Origin: Saccoglossus kowalevskii
Lineage: Eukaryota > Hemichordata > Enteropneusta > Harrimaniidae
Direction: 5' to 3'
Assembly: GCF_000003605.2 (NCBI RefSeq)
Contig: NW_003112965.1
Location: 233,274 to 256,146, forward strand
DNA: 22,873 bases
How positions within the stretch are numbered: the first letter of the stretch is position 1; every line of letters starts with the position of its first letter. Positions 1-10,625 of the stretch are shown one piece after another. The position numbers and the translations under genes are program-made. A model generated the notes under the pieces. That model saw nothing but the letters and a program-made list of their open reading frames with translations, was not told where the DNA came from and did not search any database.

Positions 1-442
1 GGTTTGACTATTCTATTCAAAATGGCCGAATGGTGGTCATTTTTGTGCTAAAAAATCATCAAATATCAAGCATTTATGGGTGGATTTCATTCAAACTTTT
101 TATTTTTCAGATTGGATTCAAAATGGCTGACTGGCGGCCATTTTGTTTTAATGATTGGGCTTCTAGAGCCATATCTCTTAAATGCTTTGACTTATTATAT
201 TTAAATTTTATATATTCGTTATACATCAGGTTATATATATACATGTATTCAAAATGGCTGATTTTGAATGCTGTTCCAGAGCAATATCTCTCAATATGGA
301 CAAGTACTTGTTTGACGATCAGATACAAATGTCAATCATTTTAATGTTAAAAAATCATATTCCTGACATGGTTATTGCTATAAACAAAACTATATATCTT
401 AAATTTGATAACTAACTGGGACTGTGCCATGCATGGCTTGTA
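1..442 (+). repeat. Dispersed repeat family R1, copy 1 (truncated by window start)
   Basis: This stretch is repeated in the same orientation, at high identity, near the right end of the window (22001-22496). Shared landmarks in order are a GGCCATTTTG-type motif, CTAGAGCCATATCTCTTAAA, a TATATATACATGTATTC stretch, TGTTTGACGATCAGATACAA and GACTGTGCCATGCATGG. A short imperfect inverted core (AAAATGGCTGAC / GGCGGCCATTTT) sits at about 119-145. I see no coding capacity or terminal inverted repeats, so the class is unknown. The small open frames across it on both strands have no recognisable protein. Confidence 0.85.
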
Positions 443-1018
443 ATATTTATTATTATTTAGTAAATTTTGAACAAAATATTAATTTACAACATTTACAAAT
501 GACAGAATAGATGAGCAGCATTCAAGAACATAAATCATAACACAAATAGTAATCGTATAATTTAGGCTTCCGGTCGCCAATAATGAATTACCCGATATTT
601 TTAGATTTTCTCCTATAAATGATGTTACTTTCACCATGTTAGCTAATATAAATAATTTCAAACTAAAAACAGTAAACTACTTTTATTTTGCGAGACACGA
701 ATTTTCATAAATTTTTCAAGTCAGAGAAAATCATAAAATTTTGTTGTAATGAAAATTTTTTTGGGATTCAGTGACTCTAGAAAAATTTTGCTTTCATGAA
801 TGCCATAAGATCCTTGATTTGTGAACATTTCTAGCAATAAAAATTAAACTGTTTAGAGTAAATTAATGTCAGAAATACATGTTCTATGAAATAAATCTGC
901 TACAGTAGCATATTTCAATAAGTCTAAGACATTGTGATTTTTCATGTTAATGTTATCTTCTTCCTGTCTGCATTAACGGCCTAAACAGAGTTGGAGGTAG
1001 AAATGGCCACTGTGGCTA
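443..1018. other. Non-coding AT-rich DNA, with part of a dispersed repeat (R2) at 669-810
   Basis: No exon or RNA gene was recognised. The part at about 669-810 resembles 10410-10550. Both start ACAGTAA(A/G)CT(A/G)CTTT, carry an AAAATCAT(A/G)AAATTTTGT block, and end with CAGTGACT followed by AAAATTTTG and TTTCATGAAT. This looks like an old dispersed, partly self-complementary element, too decayed to classify. A minus-strand 60-codon open frame at 479-661 has no recognisable product. Confidence 0.5.
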
Positions 1019-1208
1019 TACTGTAAACATTGGTTTTAAATTTTTGCTAATCAGTGAAATTCACTATTAACTAAATTAAATCCACATAAACCAAGTTTAG
1101 AACTCATTTATTTCCCTGCCAAGTTTGTGAACCTAAGACCCAGTGAAATTGTTCAAAACATCAAAATAGTGAAATTGAATGCCAGAGAAAATAAATGCTT
1201 TTACAGTA
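1019..1208. mobile_element. Degenerate MITE-like inverted repeat
   Basis: The stretch starts TACTGTAAAC and ends TTTTACAGTA, so the ends are inverted and bounded by TA. Inner parts GTGAAATTCAC and GTGAAATTGAATGCCAGAG also pair loosely. The ends resemble the better preserved MITE at 1991-2202, so this is probably an older or sibling copy of a TA-inserting, Tc1/mariner-like non-autonomous element. The call rests on the ends only. Confidence 0.4.
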
Positions 1209-1990
1209 GCTATTTTACCCTAATTGAAAGCCCAGGCACCGGTAATACACTGCATTAGCTAAATATAATACTGAACACATCTAGACACACATGTGTAACA
1301 AATAGCATTTGTATCTCACCGATAGTCTGTTTTCCCTATTTTATTTAACCTTCCCTGTTACTACTGTTTCTGGGACAGTATAAGAATGAACTCTTTGAAT
1401 GCCTTTCACAAAACATGCCCACATTAATTAACAAAGATTAACATCAGATTTATCGCCTCATGGATATTCATGAGGTTGTTTGTTTCAAACGAATCAGTAA
1501 TCAAAAACTAGAATAGCAATAGGCATATTCATAACTGTTTTGGTGTATTATTTCGCAGTGTCTTTGTGTACATACATGTATAAGTAATAAACTTACCTCA
1601 AGGGATTCATAACAAATATGTGGTTGAAAAAACCTTTATCATCTGCAAAAGTTGTACATTTGATCAATTTCATGTTGTGAACAGCATACTACCATTATGT
1701 AATTTCCTTTTTTATTAAAATTTTACAATCATGACAAATGCTATACAGGTGAATTGTAATTTTTGATAGAACATTACAATACTGCTTTTTCTGTCTTCCT
1801 TCATTTCCCGTAATTGTGGCCATACCACATTTGCTCTATTGCAGTACTGTTAGTAGCCCATTATTACCAGGCCCCATATGTCTATATGGTTAAAACACCC
1901 AACATAAAATAATTTTGCAATTTTTAGTTTAGCACTTTTAATGGAGTTAATGGAGTAAAAACAGTGAAATGAATGTTTACCAACTTGATA
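1209..1990. other. Non-coding DNA, nothing recognised
   Basis: This AT-rich stretch has stop codons in every frame, and I saw no exon with a family match, repeat or structured RNA. It is presumed intron 1 or sequence upstream of the gene. Confidence 0.6.
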
Positions 1991-2202
1991 CTGTAGAATA
2001 CTTTATTTTCGCTTTGAATTTATTTTCGCTATTTTCGCTGAAAGGATGATTCCGTGAAAATAAAATCCAGCGAATATACATTTTTTCCTATATTTCTATA
2101 TAAACTCATCAAAAATCAGTGAAAATATATTCCACAGAAAATGTCCAAAAAGCTTTTTCATTCAGCGAAAATTAATTCCAGCGAAAATAAAGTATTCCAC
2201 AG
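1991..2202. mobile_element. MITE family A, copy 1 (TIRs of about 25 bp, TA target site)
   Basis: The left end CTGTAGAATACTTTATTTTC is the near-perfect inverse of the right end GAAAATAAAGTATTCCACAG. Both ends are flanked by TA, the target duplication expected of Tc1/mariner-type insertions. Internal GCGAAAAT / ATTTTCGC words extend the self-complementarity. The length of about 212 bp and lack of an open frame make it a non-autonomous element. A second, more diverged copy lies in an intron at 19152-19345 and shares the internal word CTCATCAAAAATCAGT. Confidence 0.8.
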
Positions 2203-2460
2203 TATATAAACACAGAATTATTCAAAAACAAGAAAAGTTCTAAATCAGATAATATTTTTATCTAAAAAGTTATGAAAAATGCAAGGCATTCAAGCTGGAG
2301 CATACTGCTGCTACAGTGTTGGGTATAGCTTCAAAATTACCGGAATATTTGACTCTAGGAATTATTACTGGGGGACTATTCCAATATTATAGACATATGT
2401 ATAATTACAAGATAAGATCTTTATTTGAATATCTAAAACATTTTTTTATGTGTGGGAAAG
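2203..2460. other. Non-coding DNA, nothing recognised
   Basis: No exon, repeat or structured element was recognised between the MITE and the GC-richer block that follows. Confidence 0.5.
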
Positions 2461-2975
2461 CTTTCACGTTAGAGATCTCGGCGCGTGCAGAGACTCGGGA
2501 CCGAGTGGGCACGTGCCAAAAAGAACTCTACCTCGGTCCTGATAGATGCTTGGGACCAAAACATAAGCTGATTCATACTAGTATGAAATGACGATGACAG
2601 GAAAAACAGATATACTAGTATATAGTCGGATGCTGTAGTAATGAATGAAATGAATGCAAACCGTCGTCAGCGAGTGACGCATATTTATGTGCTGCTGCAA
2701 CCGCTATTTTCTTGCAACTACATTGACGTGAAAAAAATAATTGTTTCGAATCTTCTTTGCCGTTCATGTGCACGATGGCTCGTAATAAACACCATAGTAA
2801 CAAATGGATATAATTTCACTATAGCAATTATTATTATCATCATATGCGTATTGTTTCCCATGTTTGGGCCAAATAACAGATGGGTTCCGAATAACGTGAA
2901 CGCAACTGCTGTAATCCTTCTGCAAACACAAAAAATTACAAATTTTGGCACGTGCCAAGATCCCGTCGCGTGAAC
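2461..2975. repeat. GC-richer block bounded by GGCACGTGCC palindromes, possible foldback element
   Basis: The 10-bp palindrome GGCACGTGCC occurs at 2508-2517 and 2947-2956. Its flanks are loosely inverted: CGGGACCGAGTGGGCACGTG on the left, against the complement of GCACGTGCCAAGATCCCGTC on the right. The block also has more CpG (GGCGCGTGC, CCGTCGCGTGAACG) than the DNA around it, which suggests a more recent insertion. Open frames of 60-110 codons overlap it on both strands in conflicting frames with no recognisable domain, so I do not call them genes. The exact ends are uncertain. Confidence 0.4.
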
Positions 2976-3500
2976 GTAGTAATTCACTAATGCAAACTTG
3001 GCTAGATATTATTGAGTGACATACATGCAGGATAAAATCATCATCAATAATAAACGCCAACACAAAGTATCATATCTGTATTCTTAGGTTGTTTTGTGTG
3101 GAAAAGTATAAATTGAGAATTTTATAATGGCATATTCAAACACCACTTCAAGTATACTGTTTCTCAATTTGTATTGAGACTTCCTTTGTACATGACAAAG
3201 ACATATGACAATTATAAACATAATGACATTTGATTTACAATAACAGTTATATCCAATATATTGTTTGATGGACATATAAATGTTATATTACATTGAAACA
3301 TTAAAGATATTTTCATCAAGTTTGTCTATATATTTGCATTTTAATAATTTAGAAAAGTGGCATTATTCAAAGTTAATAAATATTCATGATATATTGATGT
3401 CAGTAACGCCAGTCTATGTTGCATGTAGATTATTCAAAGATCAACAAAATTTGGGGGCTGTATTATTAGCAAGAAATTAATAATTTTATTAAAACTTTTA
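2976..3500. other. Non-coding DNA, nothing recognised
   Basis: This AT-rich stretch holds only short open frames without family resemblance. I saw no repeat or RNA structure. Confidence 0.5.
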
Positions 3501-3648
3501 TTATATTATGAGGTTATTACGAGGATATTGCAAAGTATGCACGAAGAAAGTAAGGTATATCGACCGACACGCAGCGGAGGTCGATGCTACTGCATAGTGT
3601 CTGAATGCATACTTTGAGGTTTCCTCGTAATAACCTTATTATTATACA
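3501..3648. repeat. Foldback element: nested inverted repeat
   Basis: Outer arms at about 3502-3540 and 3607-3647 are inverted copies: GAGGTTATTACGAGGA with CAAAGTATGC on the left, and GCATACTTTG with CCTCGTAATAACCTTATT on the right. Inside them a second short stem, ATCGACC / GGTCGAT, encloses a CGACACGCAGCGGA loop that is GC-rich against an AT-rich background. As RNA this would form one long interrupted hairpin. It looks like a foldback or MITE-type element, or its core. A related GGTTATTAC word recurs at about 4281. Confidence 0.65.
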
Positions 3649-5410
3649 TCTTTTCCTTCCAAGGATACATCATGGGAATGCTGAAATCAAAAAAGTTTAG
3701 AAAAGATGTAGCAAACTTCTTTGTGTTGAGTCCGGTCAAAACCTCTGTGTAGCCATGTTTGTTTTTATTATTAGAGGACACTTACGCGCATAATCATTCC
3801 ATATTTGGAATTTGCATTTCATAAAATGGTAGAATGAAATTACGGCACACAGTAACTTATGACATTACGATGACAGATGTATTATTAAATTTGATAATAT
3901 TATATATTTGATATATCGGGTAACTTAAAAAAATGATCCATTGGATTTTCATCAACATATGAGGATGATATTTTTGTCAACATTAGATGATATATTCAAT
4001 ATATAACTTGAATTATGATGATGTATTATGTTTTTGGCAATATTTGAAAAAGATATTTGCATCAAAATTTGATGATATATTTGATATATCAGTATAGTAA
4101 TTAGTATATAGTGTACCTTAATCAGGGATTGCGTTAAGCCCATATTTTGCTTCCCGGACTCCAATTATTGAAAAGAGACCTAGTCTTGCCGAGACACTAG
4201 CGCAAACCCTGCCTTAATGTTCTTTTTTGGGGTTCCAAATTTGTTTCATTATTAGGCAAGGCTTAAACACTTTGGCTAATAAGGTTATTACTGGAGTAAT
4301 GATTTTATTAATTGTACATTATTTATCTATGTCATTATTGTACCTGCTTATTTAGATGAACATCTGTTGTAACTAGAAGTCTATTTTAATCAAGAAACTA
4401 CACATAGAGAAACATTTGTCCTTAAACTGATAGTTGCTATGTGACTGGGAAAACTAAATTTTTAGTATATTTTGATACTGGGAATGATTATAGTTGAGGG
4501 ATAAATATTTGTATTTATTTATTTTAGTGACTACAATCTTTGCAATCATTTGTTTAAAGTTGTAGTATGAAATGAACAATTATTAATTTTGTTGTTTGGC
4601 ACTGTATGTCCATGAATTGTCATGAAATGAGAAAACACTGTTTTTGTAATGTGTAACTTTGTATTTGTGTGAGGAAACAGTGAAAGCTCTAATACATAGT
4701 TGCACTGATTGTGACAATTCGTAACAGTGTATCAACATTTTAACTTTCCACCAAATGAATACAATTGTGTTCTGCTTATGATAAAATAAAATCATATTCC
4801 AAATTGTGTTATGCTGTATCAAAGAACAAAAATAAAAATGCGTTTTCTCATCCATATTGCATCTAATTTGTTGGTATATCTTAATTTCACACTATAGTCG
4901 TTACACTTAACAATTACACATCTTACCGGTATGTTGTACTACACAAATTACAAAATGACCTGTAAAACTCAAATACACTATTTACAAAATTCAGTGTCTC
5001 TTGAACTGCCATGGGTTGATCAGGCCATATTGCTTCTTGGGATAGGAGTCATAATTGATGATTGAGTATCGGTTTTACAATGCATCTTCTGTCTTCCAAA
5101 TGCCGAAATATAAAATCGACCCTTGTGTTACACCTGCAATGCAGGATTTGCATATTCTAATGGCGACCAGCTCTGTGAAGGTTCTGTACCTTCCTGCTTA
5201 ACACTTTTCTTTTTACCAGATAATTCCACATAATTTCTTCCATTTTTTTCAAAAATGTTGATCTGAAAACCTGTTACATTATGTCAATTAGCAAATAAAT
5301 TTGGAACATTACATACAAATTTGAACAACATTGCACTATAACATCTGTGGAAAAATGAATGCTTTTAAGGGGTTAAGTTAAGGTCAAGTAGAAATTTGGA
5401 GCAATCTTCA
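3649..5410. other. Non-coding DNA with small palindromes and an AT-rich degenerate repeat
   Basis: No exon was recognised. At 3798-3813 ATTCCATATTTGGAAT is a perfect 6-bp stem. At about 3955-4105 GATGATAT and GATATAT words recur irregularly and look like a decayed tandem repeat. At about 4177-4200 CTAGTCT / AGACACTAG form a short imperfect stem. The minus-strand open frames in this stretch (3587-3781, 3952-4164, 4583-4855) have no recognisable protein family and biased AT-rich codons, and I take them as chance. Confidence 0.45.
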
Positions 5411-5413
5411 TAA

Positions 5414-5608
5414 GGCCAGGAAACAAAAATTCTCTGTTTCTCGTTTCATGTAAATTTTAAAATGAGGCGATTTTGAATACTGAACTAAAATGGGGGAAAA
5501 TTTGAGACAAGTGCAAGTACAAGCACATTTTGGAATGCTTTGAAAGGAAAAAAATGATGAAAATGATGCGTGCGGAAGCGAGAAACAGAGATATTTTTTT
5601 TTTCAGCC
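5414..5608. mobile_element. MITE with GGCCAG/GGCTG ends and TAA target duplication
   Basis: TAA occurs at 5411-5413 and 5609-5611 directly outside the ends, as a 3-bp target duplication. The left end GGCCAGGAAACAAAAA runs into CTCTGTTTCTCG. The right end, read inverted, is GGCTGAAAAAAAA running into CTCTGTTTCTCG, so the terminal repeats span about 30 bp. A 3-bp TWA duplication with GG-starting repeats is typical of PIF/Harbinger elements. At 195 bp with no open frame it is a non-autonomous copy. It may be distantly related to the element at 20171-20585. Confidence 0.7.
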
Positions 5609-5611
5609 TAA

Positions 5612-6642
5612 ACTACCTACCATAGACCAGACTAGCTTACAGAACATTATAAATTCACAAGCGTATCAAGCAAGATATAATCTGCATCACCACACTATTT
5701 GTTCAAATTTACTTATTACAAGAACCAGATTTGTATATTTGTCTAATGTTCTTAGTAATTTACTCTTCGCAGTGTGTACAGGTGGTGTTCTTTCTTATTT
5801 TATATTAATTTGAAAATCAATATGTGTGTGAGCAAACCCAGATGTTCTTTGTATGAAAATAGAACTCAGCATATGGGGGTATATTCATACCAACTATAAA
5901 GACATGTTTTGTTGACTTGTCCATGTGGCAGTTCATTAGTGGTTTAAATTTGTGTTTAGCTTACATGCCTGTATACTTCCCAGTATTGGAAATTTATTAA
6001 AATTGTGTACCGGGTACCAGACAAGGCTCACCAGACACCAGAGCAGATGTCTTTCAAATGTCACCACCCCAGCCAGAAAGGTACTAGGTCTGCATTAAAA
6101 ATTAGTGTGTTCCAATTTCAAGTAATGACACCAGGTCACTTTGTTTAGCAACAGTCCTCACTTTCATCTTGATTTTCAGATTGCTATGGCATACACCTTA
6201 TTTTCTTCTAGTGTGTGCTCCCATATTTGACATTCACCTAAAGGACTGCAAAATTGGTAGCTGAATTGAAGTACTAGAAATTCACATAAAATTAAAAATA
6301 TCTCTATTCAATAGATTATGGTTTGTTCTTCTCAAAAGTGAGTTGGTTATTTCTATGTTTTCACAATTGACCAAAACATTAATGGCTCCATTGAAAAAAA
6401 AAAATTACTTTTGAGCCCTCTGTATTGAAAAGACATTGGATGAGAATTTCGTTTTCACAATTTAAATTGTGGCATTCGAGACTCATCCAATCGAGTACAA
6501 GTAGTTGTAAGGGTGAATTTTTTGAATAAAGTGTTAAAGTTCCAGTTTATTCCCAGTTGTTCTTTGATTTTGATAACCATACCATAGCCAAGATATAATC
6601 ATGATGATATTGACAGCCCTATTTACAATTCCATGATTATAT
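5612..6642. other. Non-coding DNA, nothing recognised
   Basis: No exon, RNA gene or organised repeat was recognised. The first coding exon of the gene (Met plus about 28 residues in human) was looked for by eye here and not found. Confidence 0.5.
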
Positions 6643-6672
6643 ATAAGATAAGATAAGATAAGATAAGATAAT
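6643..6672 (-). repeat. (TAAGA)n microsatellite, possible retrotransposon 3' tail
   Basis: Six or so tandem copies of a 5-bp unit (AGATA) are followed by ATTCTTTATTACAACC. Read on the minus strand this is AATAAAGAAT followed by (TATCT)n. A polyadenylation-like AATAAA next to a simple-repeat tail is common at the 3' ends of non-LTR retrotransposons and SINEs. No element body can be recognised to the right, so that part is inference. Confidence 0.75.
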
Positions 6673-8916
6673 TCTTTATTACAACCTTATAGAATGAATT
6701 ACATATCTATTTTGGTTTATGAAATGCAATAAAGGTGTTAAAATAAACATAACAAGTTAGATATCTAAAATCTACTACTATATATATAAATCCAATGAAT
6801 GAATGAATTAATAGTTTTTAGCTGACATACAAAGTACATGTACTAGTATTTGCAAATATCATAAATCTACATGAGGTAAAAGCACAGCAGGTACAAGTAA
6901 AAATTGGTTTTACAATGAATTGTGAAATACTAGTTCAATCAGAAACATGGAGGGGAGTCTAATGATACTTCAGCATATGCAGCCTTTTTTTTTTTTTTAA
7001 CCAGACACCGCTTGTTTTAACGTGAGTCAAATGCTGCATTAGTGCTTTGGTATCAGATATTCAGTGAAATCCACTACCTGTATAACACTGATGATGTTGA
7101 TTCCACTGTATTCACGTAGGCAGACTAGAGATACAGCATGTACTATTAATGGTTACATGCATTCTATAATGAAAATTACTGACACATGAATGTGTAGACT
7201 GGAATTTGTCTGCTTGCTGAAGTCTCCTACAGTCATGCATAGCATTGATGCACAGTGAAGCAGAGGTTAAAAAATAGTTATCCTACTACTAATTCCATAA
7301 CCAAACTACTCATTTTAAAATGACGCAACTCAGTTAACCAATGAAAATAGTCATTTGATCGTCTGATTTTTACATTAATTGAACTACTAAAGCTTTTGCT
7401 GCTGAAAACGAGCAAATACTTGATCAAAATATCTTTTCCTAGCCTACATGTACATGTCAGTAAATATTCAGCACCGGTGTTAACCTTGTATTTGATTCAT
7501 TAGTGAAAGTGTTGTCATTGTACATGTATGTTGTCGGTCATCTAGGAGGGAGGGCCATCATTAATTCCCAGTGTGTTGCATTTAAACCGACCAATGAGTG
7601 TGTTTTATTTTATTTTTTAACATTTATATGGCCATGCAATAAAACAAACTGACCATCCATGCCGTGTATTTATTTCAGAGTGCCCAAATGACCACAGAAA
7701 CTACACAGATTCTATTTTAATGACAAATTTCATCACACAGACAAATATTTCACAAGTTATTTTTGTGAAACCATCGTACTATGATATATGTTAAAATTAA
7801 TTTAAAATTTTCCATCACCATGGCAGAGATCTTACAACACTGGTCAGTAACCAATAAAATGTACATGTAATGTTAGTATAAAAGAATAAACATGAATTTA
7901 TTGAGTATAATCATATTTAGGCATATTTCATGTTTATTTTAACGCAGTATTTAAATAACGTAATATACATTTTGAATTAAACATATTAATACTTGTTGAT
8001 GGGGGTGCGGGGCATGAATGAACATGATTTAATATGGAAAATAAGTTAGCTCTGGTATTAAGTACTTCTAACACATTTCATCAATTCATGTAGCTAATAA
8101 TCTATACGTGTCATTTTAAAATGATTATATTTGTATCAAATTGAATGTAATTATTATATTTCATTTAATTCAGACTTATATTGACAGAGTTGGCAACAGA
8201 TGTAGTTTCATGATCAATAACAAATTTCAAATCAAAAAGTTTGAAATGTTTTAATGGTATTTGATGGACATGCTGGTTGACACATGACTAATAGTCATAG
8301 TAACCTCTCATCCCCAAACTTTGTCTTTAAAAAATGTACTGTGTGTAGTGTATAACTGATGTAGATAGTCAGCTCTGTCAATCCCCATCTGTCTCCATAA
8401 TTAATAAAACACTGGATACAAATTACATGTGTGCATATACCAAGTATTGTAAGATTAATATTTTCAGACTTAATGAGACATGTATGTTGTACATGTAATA
8501 GGTGATTTTCTCTTCATTGTGAGATCTTTTGTATTTACTGAAAGACACGGACCTAACATTTGCCACAATGAACAAATGATTTGATGTAGAACTTCAATTT
8601 AATATTTCATAGCTCAATGTCAAAATGCCGATATTTCAGAGGGGAATATTGCATTGATATATCTTTACATCATCAAAATTGACCATCATTAAATGTTTAT
8701 AACCTATTATTAATCATGGGAATACCCCTAAAATACTTTTGGCTATGTTTGTTTTTTGCAGAGTGCAGAGTATTATAATTATTGCCATTTATTGCGCGAT
8801 TAACGTTATCGCGAACATCCCCGTCTTTGCCCTGTTGTCCTGCAATAATAGACAATACATCATCCTTTATTTCCATAAATATATCTCACATCAATATGTC
8901 TGTTATTGTTTTCTAG
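6673..8916 (+). other. Presumed 3' part of intron 1, non-coding
   Basis: This is AT-rich DNA with many ACATGTA words, a T12 run at about 6987-6998 and no recognised exon. It ends in the polypyrimidine acceptor TGTTATTGTTTTCTAG at 8916. Although the reading frame is open from an ATG at 8739, residues before 8917 do not resemble ARFGEF3 and the acceptor interrupts them, so I do not treat that ATG as the gene start. Confidence 0.6.
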
Positions 8917-9050
8917 ATACACTTGATGCTCAGAATATTGCAAAGACAGTGCCAACATTTCAACTTCGAGAGATTTGTCTAGAACCAATAAAGTTGGCTT
9001 TTGAATCCAAAAATAATAAAATAGCCAGCTTTGCTTTAGGAGGGTTACAG
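8917..9050 (+). CDS. ARFGEF3: ARFGEF3 exon A: end of first helix and start of DCB repeat
   Basis: The exon is 134 nt, preceded by TTGTTTTCTAG and followed by the strong donor GTGAGT. The first two bases complete a split codon, then the frame reads TLDAQNIAKTVPTF, LREICLEPIKLAFESKN and KIASFALGGLQ. It aligns without a gap to human BIG3 residues of about 29-73, where LREKCLLPLQLALESKN is the matching core. That LxxxCxxPLxLAxxSK pattern is the typical N-terminal HEAT-like helix pair of the DCB domain in large ARF-GEFs. The exon ends at a codon boundary. The preceding exon, with the Met, is missing, so this is the first visible coding exon. Confidence 0.87.
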
Positions 9051-10020
9051 GTGAGTTGTTTTACATTTAATAACTGATAGTTATCTTTTTTTTGTTGACC
9101 AGATGCAATATGGTTGACTGGCAGCCATTTTGGTCATTAAAAGAAAAAGTATTTGGTCCACAATATAGCAGAGAGTATTTTGTATTGTTTGGTACATGTA
9201 ATTGTAATTTTATCCACTGGTGGTAATTTGTGTCCTCATACACATGTAACTATTATGGCTATTTTGCTCAATTCAAAAACAGTGTGGGGTTATGATTCGT
9301 GACTTTGTTATATCCAAGTAAGAAATGCCAGGCTATGCAAACAAATCAATCACAAGAAACGTATATGTGAGTAATAAACAAGTAGAGTAGTTTATTACGT
9401 CAATAAAGTACACCCACTGATATACCGGAGAATTTACCATAAAGTAATATGTAAGCAAACGTTAAACACAACAACGCAGTAAAGACTGGCGCTAAAATAC
9501 TTGCATGTCCTATTTATGGGCTCGGTAGGATACTGAACACTAGGCGGGAATGTCCCTAATTGGTCGAAAGTTAAAATTATAGAAATAAGTAACAAAGGGA
9601 TGTTTTCTATCACGTTCGCATTTGTTTGAACAACATGTCTATTTATAGACATGGTTTAAAGCAAAAAATTGTACATGTATCAAATATATAAAGTACTCAA
9701 AACAATATTTAAAAAAACTTTGATAATACAATAAGTGTTTTCAAATGATAACGATCAAAATGCTTAACAGGTTCTAATATTATCCTACTGTTTGGGGTTA
9801 AGGGTCTGCACAAAGAAAAATTAGAAGAAGAAAAAGTACTTTATCAACCTTGGAAAAAATCACTAAACAGTTTCATATTTAAAAAATAATGAAATTAACA
9901 GTTCTACCATTTCCTTCCTCAAAATACACATATATTGTTACACTTAAAGACAGAAGTTTTCATCAGAGCATACATGTATTTGTAATTAGTTTGAAATTTG
10001 AATATTATGTTACTTTTCAG
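9051..10020 (+). other. Intron after exon A
   Basis: This 970-nt intron runs from GTGAGT to TTACTTTTCAG. It holds a partial R1 repeat at about 9103-9140 (TGGTTGACTGGCAGCCATTTTGG), a 9-bp perfect hairpin at 9371-9398 (GTAATAAAC / GTTTATTAC) and another at about 9632-9652 (CATGTCTA / TAGACATG). The stretch 9430-9660 is less AT-rich than its flanks, possibly an old insertion. No coding match was seen. Confidence 0.7.
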
Positions 10021-10155
10021 AAATTAACTACAGATGAAAGATTCAAGTCAAACCTAAGTGAAGAAAATGAAGAAAATCAGATGACATCACAAATATTGAA
10101 CACCATTTCCATGATGCCTAGTTTACATGATGACTTGCAATTAGATATTTTAAAG
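10021..10155 (+). CDS. ARFGEF3: ARFGEF3 exon B: second DCB segment
   Basis: The exon is 135 nt, phase 0 at both ends, preceded by TTACTTTTCAG and followed by GTAATT, a weaker donor than its neighbours. It encodes 45 residues: KLTTDERFKSNLS, an acidic EENEENQ stretch, then TSQILNTISMMPSLHDDLQ and LDILK. The human counterpart starts KLLSEERF and continues LLNQILNAVKVTPSLNEDLQ, then VEVMK, with one residue less. In BIG1/BIG2 the equivalent piece starts KLIAYGHL, so this exon already favours BIG3. It joins in frame to exon C. Confidence 0.87.
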
Positions 10156-10409
10156 GTAATTTTATAATTGTAATATTTCGATATTTGAAAAAGAACATTT
10201 TTCCTTCCAAGATTTGGTGACTTGATTTTCAAATTTTTAGATATTTTTCTATGATTTTGGGGGAGATATTTGATAAAAAGGACATGATTTCTTCATTGGC
10301 AACAGATCTTGATCAAAATAAGTCTGAAAAAACATTGTATTGTAGCTGCATGGAATAATATCAGTTTTAAAGGATGTTACCAAGCATTAAGTCTACCAGT
10401 AGTAATTAT

Positions 10410-10625
10410 TTACAGTAAGCTGCTTTCATTTTATGTTTTGTGAGTCACTGAAAATCATGAAATTTTGTAGTTGTGAAAATATCTGTGGGGTCCTATGACA
10501 AAGAGTGGCAGTGACTTTCGCAAAATTTTGTTTTCATGAATCACATAAATCATCAAATCCTCTAAAAATTTATCAGGGATTTTGATCCAAACTACTGAAA
10601 TTGCCTTACAGCATACTAAAATGCT
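10410..10625. repeat. Dispersed repeat R2, second copy
   Basis: The left part ACAGTAAGCTGCTTTCATTT, then AAAATCATGAAATTTTG, and the later CAGTGACTTTCGCAAAATTT resemble 669-810 in the same order. The copy is partly self-complementary: GTGAGTCACTGAAAATC on one side pairs loosely with CAAAATTTTG..CATGAATCAC on the other. The class is unknown and the end positions are approximate. Confidence 0.45.

Noticed and set aside
2615-3063. Overlapping 60-110-codon open frames on both strands
   Set aside because: They conflict with each other, have no domain or family match, and lie in or near a repeat-like block.
3587-3781. Minus-strand 64-codon open frame
   Set aside because: It starts next to and runs into a foldback element, and no protein family is recognisable.
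8739-8916. Open frame with ATG running into exon A as a possible gene start
   Set aside because: The residues before 8917 have no resemblance to ARFGEF3 and a strong polypyrimidine acceptor lies at 8916. The frame is open by chance.
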